A DNA stretch of 64,000 bases, taken from contig CAWCTF010000004.1 in the NCBI GenBank assembly GCA_963798435.1, forward strand, positions 372,001-436,000, given 5' to 3'. This document shows, in pieces, positions 29,751 to 38,273 of the stretch (positions are counted from its first letter, which is position 1; each line of letters begins with the position of its first letter). A model generated the notes under the pieces. That model had not been told where the DNA came from and ran no database searches. It saw nothing but the letters and a program-made list of their open reading frames with translations. The stretch is from JALHST01 sp963798435. GTDB lineage: Bacteria; Bacteroidota; Bacteroidia; Flavobacteriales; Flavobacteriaceae. The translations under genes were made by a program, and so were the position numbers.

Positions 29751-29785
29751 TTAACTAAGATGAAATTAATTGAAGGAGAGAAGTC

Positions 29786-30917
29786 ATGAAAAATTTTGTG
29801 TCAGGGGAATCAATAAATCAAGGGTATTATAAAAGTTTTCAACCCAATCCAATATATAAAGAATGGCAAGTTGATGATATGGGAGTACTGGCACTTTTAA
29901 GTATGGCAGATAGACAATTGGGAAGATTGGATATGTATTCTGAATATGTGAACATTGAACTTTTCATAAGTATGCACATTGCTAAGAGAGGCTACTCAAT
30001 CATCTAAAATAGAAGGAACCCAAACGAACATGGAAGAAGTCTTTTTGAACAAGGAAGAAATTTCGGCAGAAAAAAGGAATGATTGGGATGAGGTACAAAA
30101 CTATATCGCAGCGATGAACGAAGCGGTCAAAATGCTCCATAGATTACCATTTTCTTCTAGACTTATGAAACAGACCCATAAGATTTTATTGCAAGGTGTA
30201 AGGGGGAAGAACAAATTGCCAGGAGAATACAGAAGTAGCTAAAATTGGATTGGTGGAGCAACCATAAACGATGCTGTTTTTGTGCCTCCAATACATACTT
30301 CTATCAACGATTTAATGTCAGATATAGAAAAGTTTGCAAATGATGAACTCAACCCTTTACCAGACCTTTTGAAAATCGCATTAATACACTATCAATTTGA
30401 GACAATACATCCTTTCTTAGACGGTAATGGAAGGGTTGGTAGATTATTAATAACATTATATTTAGTCAGTAAAGGGATTCTCAAACAGCCAATTTTATAT
30501 TTATCCGATTTTTTTGAAAAAAACCGAATGCTGTATTATGATAACCTAACGCGGGTAAGAACAGACAATGATCTTTCACAATGGTTCAAGTTTTTCCTAA
30601 CAGGAGTTATCGAAACTGCAAAGTCGGGAGTAACTACATTCGATAGCATTATGCAGTTACAAAAAACTTTGGACGTCAAATTAAAGACTTTGGGAAATAG
30701 AAGTGTTGATGCCAGACTTGTTATCGAAAGTTTATATGTAAGACTTGTTATCGATGTAAACCGTATAGAGAGCATTATTGCAAAATCCAATGTTTCTGCA
30801 TACAAGTTGATAGCTTCACTGGAGCAGCTAGAAATTTTACAAGAAATCACAGGAGGGCAAAGAGGTCGACTCTATATATTTAAAGACTATGTTGATTTAT
30901 TTAAAACGGCTCTTTAA
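29786..30917 (+). pseudogene. Fic-family (AMPylase-type) protein with winged-HTH tail, disrupted
   Basis: The N-terminal part (YKEWQVDDMGVLALLSMADR, YSEYVNIELFISMHIAK) is joined by a +1 shift near 29985 to EATQSSKIEGTQTNMEEVF, which carries the class II inhibitory-helix motif (S-S-K-I-E-G). A TAA at 30240 then stands in RSS*NWIGGATINDAVFVPP where Gln is expected (CAA to TAA). The catalytic core HPFLDGNGRVGRLL is intact at ~30410, followed by a C-terminal winged-HTH (VSAYKLIASLEQLEIL...GRLYIFKDY). Two independent lesions support a real pseudogene. Fic-wHTH proteins usually modify a target by AMPylation and often autoregulate. Confidence 0.85.
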
Positions 30918-30958
30918 GTTTTAAAGAAAACAATTTCTTACTAAATTTTAGAAATGTA

Positions 30959-32168
30959 TTACAGCAATAATTCACTTGCCTTATCTAAAACTGCACCATC
31001 CAATTCTTTTAAATACGCCTGGGTAATCGTCAAGTTTTGATGTCCCATAGATTCGCTGATTATATCAGTAGCAACTCCTTTTTGTTTTAGACAATTTGCA
31101 AAGCTATGACGGGCGACGTAGCTGCTAATATTTTTGTCAATACCACAGATTTGAGCAATTTCCTTTAGGTCTTTATTGTAGCGCTGTAGTGTTTTATGCT
31201 TTCGGTTCTCAAGTTGGGATGGGGTCAAATCATCCTTTAAAAGAATCGGAAAAACATATTTTGTGTCCAAAGAATACTTGTGGTAGAAATTCAGGATTTC
31301 CCGTACAGGTGGAAGAATTTTCACCATAAAGTTTCCTTTGGTTTTAGATCGTGTATAGCAAATTTTATCGTCGTCAACGGCATTCCATTCTAACTTCATC
31401 ATATCAGCAAAGTTCATACCTCTGGTATAAAAACTGAAAACAAAGTAATTGCGGCTATTAGTCAATAATGGATGTTTTTTCAAATCAAGACGTACGATTT
31501 TCTTTATCTGCTTTATGCTTAAAGCTTTTTTCAGCCCCTTTCCCTTTAATTTAGAGACCTTGTACGCACGAAAAGGATACAACTCTTCCTGGACTATCTT
31601 TCTTTCGATAGCAAAGTTAAAAAGTGCTCTTATCGCTCTCATTCGTACTCCAATACCGCCATCGCTGCCACCTCTTGAACGTAAAAAAACTTCGTACTTA
31701 CTAAGGAATGTGGGAGTAATATCTTTAAATGTGAGTCTAGTGGTTTTATTGAATAAATGTAAAGAGTGGAAAGTATCCTTATTTGCTCTAGCATTCCCTG
31801 TTCTGCCTGCTGAAATCATTTCGCCGATAATCTCGTCCCAGAAATAAAAGATGTTCTGTTCAATGGGATTTGATTCAACGCGATATTTTTTTTCAAAATC
31901 ATCTAATGAAAAATCGTCTCTTTCAATGTTGAGTTCCCCAATAATTTTTAATGCCCTATCTTGAAATTTATGCAACAAACGATTGTTCTGGAGGTAATTT
32001 AGATTCCGTTTGTTGAACTTTCCGGCATTGTTGATCCCATTCATCTTCGTTTGCGTTAAATATGGTTTTGAAATATTTTGATTTTCTATCTTTCGTTATC
32101 CTAAGACAGACTGGATAATTACCATTTGAAAGCTTCTTTTTTCGTAAAATTGTCTTGACATTAACCAT
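30959..32168 (-). pseudogene. Tyrosine recombinase/integrase, frameshifted between arm-binding and core domains
   Basis: The ATG at 32168 begins an arm-type DNA-binding domain (TILRKKKLSNGNYPVCLRIT). Near residue 44 (DEWDQQC) an extra C shifts the frame, and the rest (GKFNKRNLNYLQNN onward) lies one frame over. The core-binding and catalytic domains are complete: FYTRGMNFADM (Arg I), SSYVARHSFANCL (His/Arg box) and MGHQNLTITQAYLKEL (His and nucleophile Tyr). The total would be ~400 aa, usual for Bacteroidota element integrases. A start at ATG 32044 could still yield a 361-aa protein without the arm domain. It stands next to attR, as expected for a tRNA-targeting island. Confidence 0.85.
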
Positions 32169-32183
32169 TTGAATTTTAATAAT

Positions 32184-32204
32184 GGGTACAACATAGGTAC
32201 AACA
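32184..32204 (+). repeat. Right copy of the 21-bp terminal direct repeat
   Basis: Identical to 19365-19385. It ends 114 bp inside attR and begins 16 bp before the integrase start, so it may act both as an arm site and as a control point for integrase transcription. Confidence 0.65.
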
Positions 32205-32317
32205 AATTGCCTATTAAAGGTAAATTATAAGCAAACAGCAAGCAAAACAAAAAATCATAAAATATTGATTATCAGAATATAAGAAAGTAAATGATGACAA
32301 ATGAAAAGTAAAATAAT

Positions 32318-32364
32318 CTGACTCATAATCAGGTGGTCCCTGGTTCGAGCCCAGGTGGGACCAC
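32318..32364 (+). repeat. attR: displaced 3' half of the tRNA gene
   Basis: 47 bp identical to the tRNA 3' half, without the 5' half, so not a functional tRNA. It is followed directly by the original terminator. Confidence 0.92.
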
Positions 32365-32367
32365 AAG

Positions 32368-32398
32368 AAAAGCCTTCTTTTTTAAAAGAAGGCTTTTT
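32368..32398 (+). terminator. Original tRNA terminator, now beyond attR
   Basis: AAAAGCCTTCTTTT/AAAAGAAGGCTTTTT hairpin with a T-tract, directly after the attR tRNA fragment. This is the terminator the tRNA would have had before integration. Confidence 0.8.
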
Positions 32399-32496
32399 CA
32401 ATTCCCAAGGGCCCTTTAATCCCTCCTCTTAGTTATCGGGATTGGAATTTAGTAATTGACATTTGGGTTTTGAAATGAAAACCTCCTGTCTTGAAA

Positions 32497-34530
32497 TTAT
32501 TTGTATCTGTCAAAACCGTACTTATGATACAATTGCTGGTACCGCTGATCCTGTTTCAAATCATCGAAGATCGGATCGATCTTTAATTTTATGAATTCAG
32601 GTTCCCTTTTTAGGTAGGATCTTTCCAGGCTTGCGAAACAAGAGTCAATCATTTGAAATTGCGAATAGATTCTTGCCAAATTGTAATCATTACTAGAACT
32701 TGGTCCGCTTCGAGCTTCTTCAAGTTGGCGCAGAAGCGCCGTGCTTTCGGCAACCTTGCCTTCTTTTAAATAGGAGATGCATAGCAGACTCAATAGGTTT
32801 TCGTGAAGTTTTGCCGCGTTTTTTAGTACGCTTGGTTTAAGGCCCTGAATAACACTTGCATAGTCTCCCGAATAAAATCTTGAAGTAAAATACAGATGGT
32901 CAAAATTCCATTTTTCCGGGAATAGCTTTTTCCCTTCCGAAATATATTTTTCGGCTTCCGTAAATTTCTTTTTATAGATATTGGCGTTGGCTACTATAAC
33001 ATATCCGTTCCAGTCGGCGGGGTCGGAACTAATTGCATCAAGCCCTAGTTTTTCCGCAGTATCAAACTCACCCATCCATAGTAGAAAATACGCATACCTG
33101 TTCTTAATCAACGAAGCCGACGGATTGAGGTTAATAGATTTTTCAAAGTTGATTTTTGCGGTAGGGAAATCGAGTTCGATGGTCCATGACAATAAAGCAA
33201 TCGCCGAATACCCTTCTGCAAGATCAGGATCAAGCGCTACTGACCTGTTTGCAAATGCCTTGGTTTCCCGAATACGATTTACATCGCTATAGGTTCCGGA
33301 TATATTGATTTTCCAGATTTTGGCCAAGGCAAGAAAGGCATAGGCTGGTGCATATGTCGAATCTAACGCGATGGCCTGTTGATTGTATTCAATGCTCCTA
33401 TCATAATTCTGTTCTTTATAAGCGTACCTTCCTTTGAGGTAAAGTGAATACACTTCAGGATCGGTATGTTTCTTGATTAATCGTGGCCTTTCCTCCTGGG
33501 AAAGGGTAATTTTTAGTTTTTCGACAATTTTATTGGCAATGCTGTCCTGGACTGCAAAAATATCCTTTGATTGCTTGTCAAATCGTTCGGACCATATCGT
33601 TGAATCTTCTTTTACGCTAATAAGTTTCGTGATGATCCTGAGGATATCCCCTGATTTTTGTATGCTTCCTTCCAGGATGATATTTACGTTCAGTTTTTCT
33701 CCGATTGTGCGGGCATCAAAATCTTTTCCTTTGTATTGAAATGAAGAGGTGCGCCCGATGACTTTTAAATCCTTAATGATAGTGATTGAATTTATTATTT
33801 CATCGGCCAAGCCATCACTGAGGTATTCTTGGTCCTTCCCAGGGCTCATATCGGTAAATGGAAGGATGGCAATTGATTTTATATTGGTCGCAAGCCCCAC
33901 TTTTTTTGTAGGGAGGCCTTCATGAAGAAAGTATCCTGTTGTCGAAAGGGCGAGAATCACCAATAAAACCACTAGGAACTTTGGGGTATGCTTTATTTTT
34001 TGGGCAACTCGGGAAGTTGGCAAATCTCTAGCGGGCCCTGTGACCACCTCATAGATCTTCACTGGCTCTTTTACATTTTTAAGAGGTTGCGCTTTTACAA
34101 ACCGGGTCACGATGTCTTTCTTGTTGAGCACATTATCATGAACTACTTCTGAGACAAAAATGCTTCCGGGATCTGCGATGGCCTGGATACGAGAAGCAAT
34201 ATTCACTCCATCGCCAAACACATCGTCATTCTCAAACACTACTTCCCCCATATGAATCCCAATTCGTAATTGGAATTCTTTTTGGGCATGGCAATCTTCC
34301 TGCATTTTAATAGCTGCATTTACTGCATCGGAAACAGTATTGAAACTGGCCATTACGCCATCCCCCAATTCTTTTATCCATCTGCCATTAAATCGTTCAA
34401 TGATCGGCTTTTGTATTTGTCGGTTTTTACGCAACAATTCAAAGGCTTTGTTTTCATCATTTCCCATTAAAGAAGTATAGCCGACAATGTCGGTAAACAT
34501 AATCACAGCGAGCTGACGTGACTGGGACAT
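32497..34530 (-). CDS. Class III adenylate/guanylate cyclase with TolB-like and TPR domains
   Basis: A 677-aa signalling protein. Residues ~5-165 form a class III nucleotidyl cyclase: VIMFTDIVGYTSL and KELGDGVMASF supply the two metal Asp residues, and GIHMGEVVFENDDVFGDGVN follows. One membrane helix lies near residues 188-210 (FLVVLLVILALSTTGYFL). Then comes a TolB-N/CadC-like segment (SIAILPFTDMSPGKDQEYLSDG, VIGRTSSFQYKG, NIILEGSIQKSGD) and TPR repeats (YAPAYAFLALAKIW and others) to the end. It presumably makes cAMP or a related nucleotide; specificity cannot be assigned. The ATG at 34530 precedes MSQSRQLAVIMFTDIVG. It is the first intact gene beyond attR. Confidence 0.88.
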   Translation of the reverse strand: MSQSRQLAVIMFTDIVGYTSLMGNDENKAFELLRKNRQIQKPIIERFNGRWIKELGDGVMASFNTVSDAVNAAIKMQEDCHAQKEFQLRIGIHMGEVVFENDDVFGDGVNIASRIQAIADPGSIFVSEVVHDNVLNKKDIVTRFVKAQPLKNVKEPVKIYEVVTGPARDLPTSRVAQKIKHTPKFLVVLLVILALSTTGYFLHEGLPTKKVGLATNIKSIAILPFTDMSPGKDQEYLSDGLADEIINSITIIKDLKVIGRTSSFQYKGKDFDARTIGEKLNVNIILEGSIQKSGDILRIITKLISVKEDSTIWSERFDKQSKDIFAVQDSIANKIVEKLKITLSQEERPRLIKKHTDPEVYSLYLKGRYAYKEQNYDRSIEYNQQAIALDSTYAPAYAFLALAKIWKINISGTYSDVNRIRETKAFANRSVALDPDLAEGYSAIALLSWTIELDFPTAKINFEKSINLNPSASLIKNRYAYFLLWMGEFDTAEKLGLDAISSDPADWNGYVIVANANIYKKKFTEAEKYISEGKKLFPEKWNFDHLYFTSRFYSGDYASVIQGLKPSVLKNAAKLHENLLSLLCISYLKEGKVAESTALLRQLEEARSGPSSSNDYNLARIYSQFQMIDSCFASLERSYLKREPEFIKLKIDPIFDDLKQDQRYQQLYHKYGFDRYK

Positions 34531-35207
34531 AGCCTATAGATTCATTTAAATTTTTCCACGTTCATAAAATTGTAACCTGAAACGAAACGATCTGAAACAG
34601 TTGTTTTTTGAACCCATCCGATAGTATATCAAGTACTGGGATAAAGATATTGAGACGGATCTTACGTTGGTTTAAAAATCGCCCATAATTTAGTGTGATT
34701 GGCGATTTATTTCGAACGTATTTAACTGAACCCAATCGCTGTTTCTACAAAACCATACGTAGCTAATTTTATTCGATGTTTTAGGACGGAAAGCAGAGAC
34801 GACGTTAGATAAAGCGATGCAATCTGCATGGGAGTGGGAGCAAAAGGTTCGCCATTAAAGGAAAATCGGGTTTTATTTATTGAGTTTTCTTAGTAGCCAG
34901 ACCATCTTATTAAATGTATCATTTAAATTGGTATACGCTTGTCAAATCATTGATGTTATTCCCTAATAGAGAACAGCGTTTATTACGGATATTATTTTGA
35001 ATACAGGAAAAAGTAAATTTTCTAGAAAATAGAATTAAGGAATGAACCCCATTCTCTTGAGATGCTGTTTGAGCTTAGCCTAATAGCAAATGATGCGATT
35101 TAAAAAAAGTAGGAAGCTATTGGATCAACCATAAAGTCAAGTCCGAAAGTTACGTTTTAGAATAAATTAAAGAAGGAGGTGCACCCTGAAATAGTTGGTT
35201 CGATCTA
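34531..35207. other. Mostly non-coding gap with a galE-like remnant
   Basis: Nearly 680 bp between the cyclase and the response regulator. Apart from the short galE-like tail at 34772-34858, no gene, RNA or repeat was recognised. Confidence 0.5.
34772..34858 (+). pseudogene. Remnant: C-terminal tail resembling UDP-glucose 4-epimerase (GalE)
   Basis: A 28-codon frame ending in TAA encodes VLGRKAETTLDKAMQSAWEW and EQKVRH. This matches the end of GalE-family epimerases (LGWKAExxLDxMxxxAWxW), with Trp changed to Arg (TGG to CGG). Nothing upstream belongs to an epimerase: a TAG lies just before it. It would be the scar of a deleted gene. The match is short, so chance cannot be excluded. Confidence 0.45.
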
Positions 35208-35618
35208 CTACCAATTTTCATGGTATACCTTAGTAAATATTTCAATTAATTTATCTTCTTCCAATGGTTTAACAACATAGCCTGTCAATTCTTCAAATTC
35301 TTTTGCCCGCTCCATATCCTGCTCCCTCATTGAAGAACTCACCATATAAATGTTAATATTATTCTGAATTTTCGGTTTTAGTTTTTGGAACTCGGCCAAA
35401 AATCCCCAACCATCTAAAAAGGGCATATTGATATCCAAGAATATAACTTCGGGAGGGGCAATATTCGCTTCCAGGCACAGGGATAGAAACTGATAGGCCT
35501 GTTCTCCGTCGGTAAATGTACTTACTTCCAATTCCTCTGTTAACCCTTTGATAACCCGACCCATTAAATAAAGATAAACGTCGTCGTCATCGACTAATAA
35601 AATGTTAGATTTTTTCAT
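35208..35618 (-). CDS. Single-domain response regulator (CheY-like)
   Basis: A 136-aa receiver domain with LLVDDDDVYL (acidic pocket), phospho-acceptor Asp in VIFLDINMPFLDGW, switch Ser in MVSSSM and conserved Lys in GYVVKPL. There is no output domain, so it acts by protein contact or in a phosphorelay. Its start overlaps the stop of the upstream kinase gene by 4 bp (ATGA), so the two are translationally coupled partners. Confidence 0.92.
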   Translation of the reverse strand: MKKSNILLVDDDDVYLYLMGRVIKGLTEELEVSTFTDGEQAYQFLSLCLEANIAPPEVIFLDINMPFLDGWGFLAEFQKLKPKIQNNINIYMVSSSMREQDMERAKEFEELTGYVVKPLEEDKLIEIFTKVYHENW

Positions 35619-37408
35619 AATGCATTAAAATTTATTTTAAACTCGGTTCCTAAATTTTCTTTACTTTCAATTGATATGGTGGCATCAAGGGCCTCTAATT
35701 GTGACTTTACCAAAAACAGCCCGATACCTTTTCCAGAAATATTCCTATGAAATCGTTTGTATAGTTTAAAAACATTCTCACCATGTCTTTTTAAATTAAT
35801 GCCAACGCCATTGTCTTTTACCAAGAGTACTTTGCCCTCGTTTTCCATGCCAGTTTTAAAGAGAATAAAAGACCTCACGTCATTTCTTCGATACTTAATG
35901 GCATTGGAAATAAGATTTTGGAAAACACTGTGAAGGTAAAATTTTGAGAATTTCACATGGGTCCATGCCTTCAAATCGACCAATATTTCAAATTCTGAGG
36001 CATCTAATAATGTTCCTGACAATTCATTTTTAACTTGGTCTAGGAGTTTTTTTAAGTTAACATCCTCAAGTGTAATATTCTTTTCATCCAAAAGGGAAAC
36101 ATAGTCCCCGATATCATGTGTAAAATCGATGATACTCTTAAATACCTGTTCTAGTTTAGGAAGTAAAAAGTTTATTTTTTCTAATTCTTTTTCATTTTTT
36201 ATCATTTCTACTATTACCGACATGCTCGTTACAGGGGCCCTCAGATTGTGCGAAACCATGTAATTAAACTCACTCAACTGTTTATTACGGGTCTCTAAGC
36301 GATGATTTATTTCTGAAATTTCTATATTGTTTTTTTGTAATAGATTTCTTTTTCTGGAAAGACGCGCATTTTTGATTTCTAATTCGTCGTAAAATTTTTC
36401 TTTTTGAATTCTATTTTTTTGAAAGACAATAGTAACAGCCAATAGGGCGAGTATCGCAAATGCATTAAAAGTAACAATGCTTTGGTAAAAGGTAGATAAA
36501 TTATCATTTATCATCTCCTTGGGTATTTGCATAAATAGCTTCCAATTGACAGGGCTTTTTATTTCTAGAAAGTCTTTTCCTATTAGGTCATTTTTTAATC
36601 TTGAATTATTCAGATCAATATTTTTTATGGTCCAAATACTTCCTTTCGCCATGAATGTTGTATCCCGTTCAATATTCATGAACGGAAAATAAAAAGCGGC
36701 TGCAGTTTCAATTTTCAAGGAGGGGATTTCAGAAGGCAAATCTTCTTTATATAAAGTTGAGGTAATAATTTTATTGGTTGAATCTACTAATGAAATATTA
36801 TTATCTACGAGCCTATTCTTTATAAGATCAAGTATTTTTCCCATTCTAAAATTAATCACTACGATGCCCAACATTTCATTGTTCTGATCAAATATGGGAC
36901 CCACTACTCTTAGTACCGGTTTATAAGGGACTTCAATTTTTCCATTTTCTATGTTGAGGGTGATTGTTGATACATAAATTTGACCTGGCTCTAATTTTAA
37001 ACCCTCTTTTACATAAAAGCGGTTATTCTTATCCTGAAGTTCGCCTAGTTTTAGGCTGTTTGTACCATTTCTTTCTGCCCGAAATAGCTCTTTGCCCTCG
37101 AGGTTTATAAATCGAAATTGATCATAGTTGGTGATGCCTTTAATAAGTTCAACATATGGCTTTAAGAATGTGGTGTCTTTACCATACGGTTCAAATTCAT
37201 TTGGATACCTAATTTTAGACCAGTAGTTCACATCATGAATCAGGGCGAAGCATTGATCAATTAACAAATCTTTTTTAATGATAGATTCTTTTGTTTGCGC
37301 CGAACTTAGAATTTCCAGCTGTTTGTTTTTATGAACATAGAAGAGATAGAACGATAGCAGGAGTATCGGAATGTATAGTAGTGCAAAAACAGGTATAATT
37401 TTTTTCAA
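35615..37408 (-). CDS. Membrane sensor histidine kinase with Cache-like sensor domain
   Basis: A 597-aa protein with TM1 at ~5-25, a periplasmic PDC/dCache-like domain (RFINLEGKELFRAER, VLRVVGPIFDQNNEMLGIVVINF), TM2 at ~310-330 and a coiled-coil linker. HisKA carries the H-box FNYMVSHNLRAPVTS, and HATPase the N-box FQNLISNAIKYRR and G-boxes VKDNGVGINL and GKGIGLFLV. The ATG at 37408 gives MKKIIPVFALLYIPILL. It overlaps the response regulator gene. Cache domains usually sense small organic ligands such as carboxylates or amino acids; the ligand is unknown. Confidence 0.9.
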   Translation of the reverse strand: MKKIIPVFALLYIPILLLSFYLFYVHKNKQLEILSSAQTKESIIKKDLLIDQCFALIHDVNYWSKIRYPNEFEPYGKDTTFLKPYVELIKGITNYDQFRFINLEGKELFRAERNGTNSLKLGELQDKNNRFYVKEGLKLEPGQIYVSTITLNIENGKIEVPYKPVLRVVGPIFDQNNEMLGIVVINFRMGKILDLIKNRLVDNNISLVDSTNKIITSTLYKEDLPSEIPSLKIETAAAFYFPFMNIERDTTFMAKGSIWTIKNIDLNNSRLKNDLIGKDFLEIKSPVNWKLFMQIPKEMINDNLSTFYQSIVTFNAFAILALLAVTIVFQKNRIQKEKFYDELEIKNARLSRKRNLLQKNNIEISEINHRLETRNKQLSEFNYMVSHNLRAPVTSMSVIVEMIKNEKELEKINFLLPKLEQVFKSIIDFTHDIGDYVSLLDEKNITLEDVNLKKLLDQVKNELSGTLLDASEFEILVDLKAWTHVKFSKFYLHSVFQNLISNAIKYRRNDVRSFILFKTGMENEGKVLLVKDNGVGINLKRHGENVFKLYKRFHRNISGKGIGLFLVKSQLEALDATISIESKENLGTEFKINFNAL

Positions 37409-37803
37409 AATGAATATTGCCTTTAAATTAACTTCTAGAAAATCACAAGTCCGTCATAGCCTTTATCCCTAATAAATATAGGCAAAATCTTACTTCGAGT
37501 ACCTCGCAAATAGGTGTATTATTTTAATGTTTTGTGATATAATCGAATTACCAGGGGCCTTTTATTTCTGAAAAATATGAGGTCTCGAGGGTTTATTCTT
37601 TAAATATTTCTCTTTATAAACTTCAGTACAGAGGTCGTTTAGGAATGTAAGTATTCATAATGAAGAAATAGACAAAGTAGCTTTGTATGGCAAAAGGGGA
37701 AGACCATCTTAAATATAAGAATTTTTTAATTCGGGTGGTGGCTGCAATCAATAAAAGATGATGAAATTCTTTCTGTTGGGCATTAAGGCTTTCGGAAGCA
37801 TTT
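37409..37803. other. Intergenic gap without recognised content
   Basis: About 395 bp, AT-rich, presumably holding the promoter of the kinase operon. No small gene, hairpin or repeat was supported. Confidence 0.4.
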
Positions 37804-38250
37804 TTAGAGATCCACTTGGCGAATCGCCTTTTTTACGATATCAATATCATTGAACCCCCTAAAGCCACTAAAACCAATCGATAGCCTTGTTCCCTCCGAA
37901 AGAACGATGGGCTGCCCGCCCACCCAACCGATTAAATCAGGCAGTTCGATGGGTGAATCTTCAGGGTCCATCGTTCCGCCAAAAACGATTTTTTCGTAAT
38001 CACCGGTGTTTTGGCCAGTAATCCAGACTTGGCTGGCCTTTTGCCAGGCGATTTTAAAAAAGGCTCGTTGTCTAAGTTTATCAGTACCGTATACCTTGCC
38101 ATAAATTTTACCATCTTCCGTAATGATGCAGAGTGCTGTATTGCCATCAGAGATATTCCAGTCTTCGGGACTTTCTTTAAACGTAGGTAGAAGTATTTCG
38201 ATTTCCCGAATAATTTGGTCGATGGTCTGGTTGAGGTTCCTTGCTTCCAT
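37804..38250 (-). CDS. GlcG/HbpS-like (heme-degrading-domain family) protein
   Basis: A 148-aa soluble protein. NTALCIITEDGKIYGKVYGTD, AFFKIAWQKASQVWITG, then PIVLSEGTRLSIGFSGFRGF show the Haem_degrading/GlcG fold (Pfam DUF336 type). Members bind heme or small ligands and include HbpS and PduO C-terminal domains. It carries no signal peptide, so it is likely cytoplasmic. It lies just downstream of the CBM6-like lipoprotein gene in the same direction. A heme or glycolate link is not shown. Confidence 0.65.
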   Translation of the reverse strand: MEARNLNQTIDQIIREIEILLPTFKESPEDWNISDGNTALCIITEDGKIYGKVYGTDKLRQRAFFKIAWQKASQVWITGQNTGDYEKIVFGGTMDPEDSPIELPDLIGWVGGQPIVLSEGTRLSIGFSGFRGFNDIDIVKKAIRQVDL

Positions 38251-38273
38251 AAAGTCGTTTAAGAAAAGGTAGG

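Larger units (their letters stand above)
28880..29785. other. Repeat-rich, gene-poor segment of the island
   Basis: About 0.9 kb holding an inverted repeat at 28979, a 12-bp direct repeat at 29091/29133, a second inverted repeat at 29274, a possible 57-codon fragment and a long palindrome before the Fic gene. No full-length gene is seen. Position after the replication-like genes makes it a candidate origin or transfer region; this is inference. Confidence 0.4.
19267..32364. mobile_element. tRNA-integrated genomic island, ~13.1 kb, tyrosine-integrase type, decayed
   Basis: Bounded by a perfect 47-bp duplication of the tRNA 3' half (19267-19313 and 32318-32364), with an integrase gene at the right end pointing inward. 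Just inside each end lies an identical 21-bp direct repeat. Contents, left to right: terminator; FG-GAP T9SS protein; FkbM methyltransferase; second methyltransferase; BspA-like T9SS protein; lipoprotein; excisionase-like HTH; HTH_36 protein; DnaC-like ATPase; a repeat-rich non-coding zone; Fic protein; integrase. The 27.4-28.9 kb module is visibly richer in G+C than the AT-rich cargo, suggesting a mosaic. At least six of its genes are disrupted, so it is probably immobile on its own. Confidence 0.9.

Noticed and set aside
32318..32364. Second tRNA gene
   Set aside because: Only the 3' half is present; acceptor 5' strand and D-arm are missing, so it is attR.
19314..32364. Anti-phage defence system in the island
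   Set aside because: The Fic protein was considered as a defence/toxin candidate, but it has no partner gene and is broken; no nuclease, CRISPR, retron or restriction genes are present.
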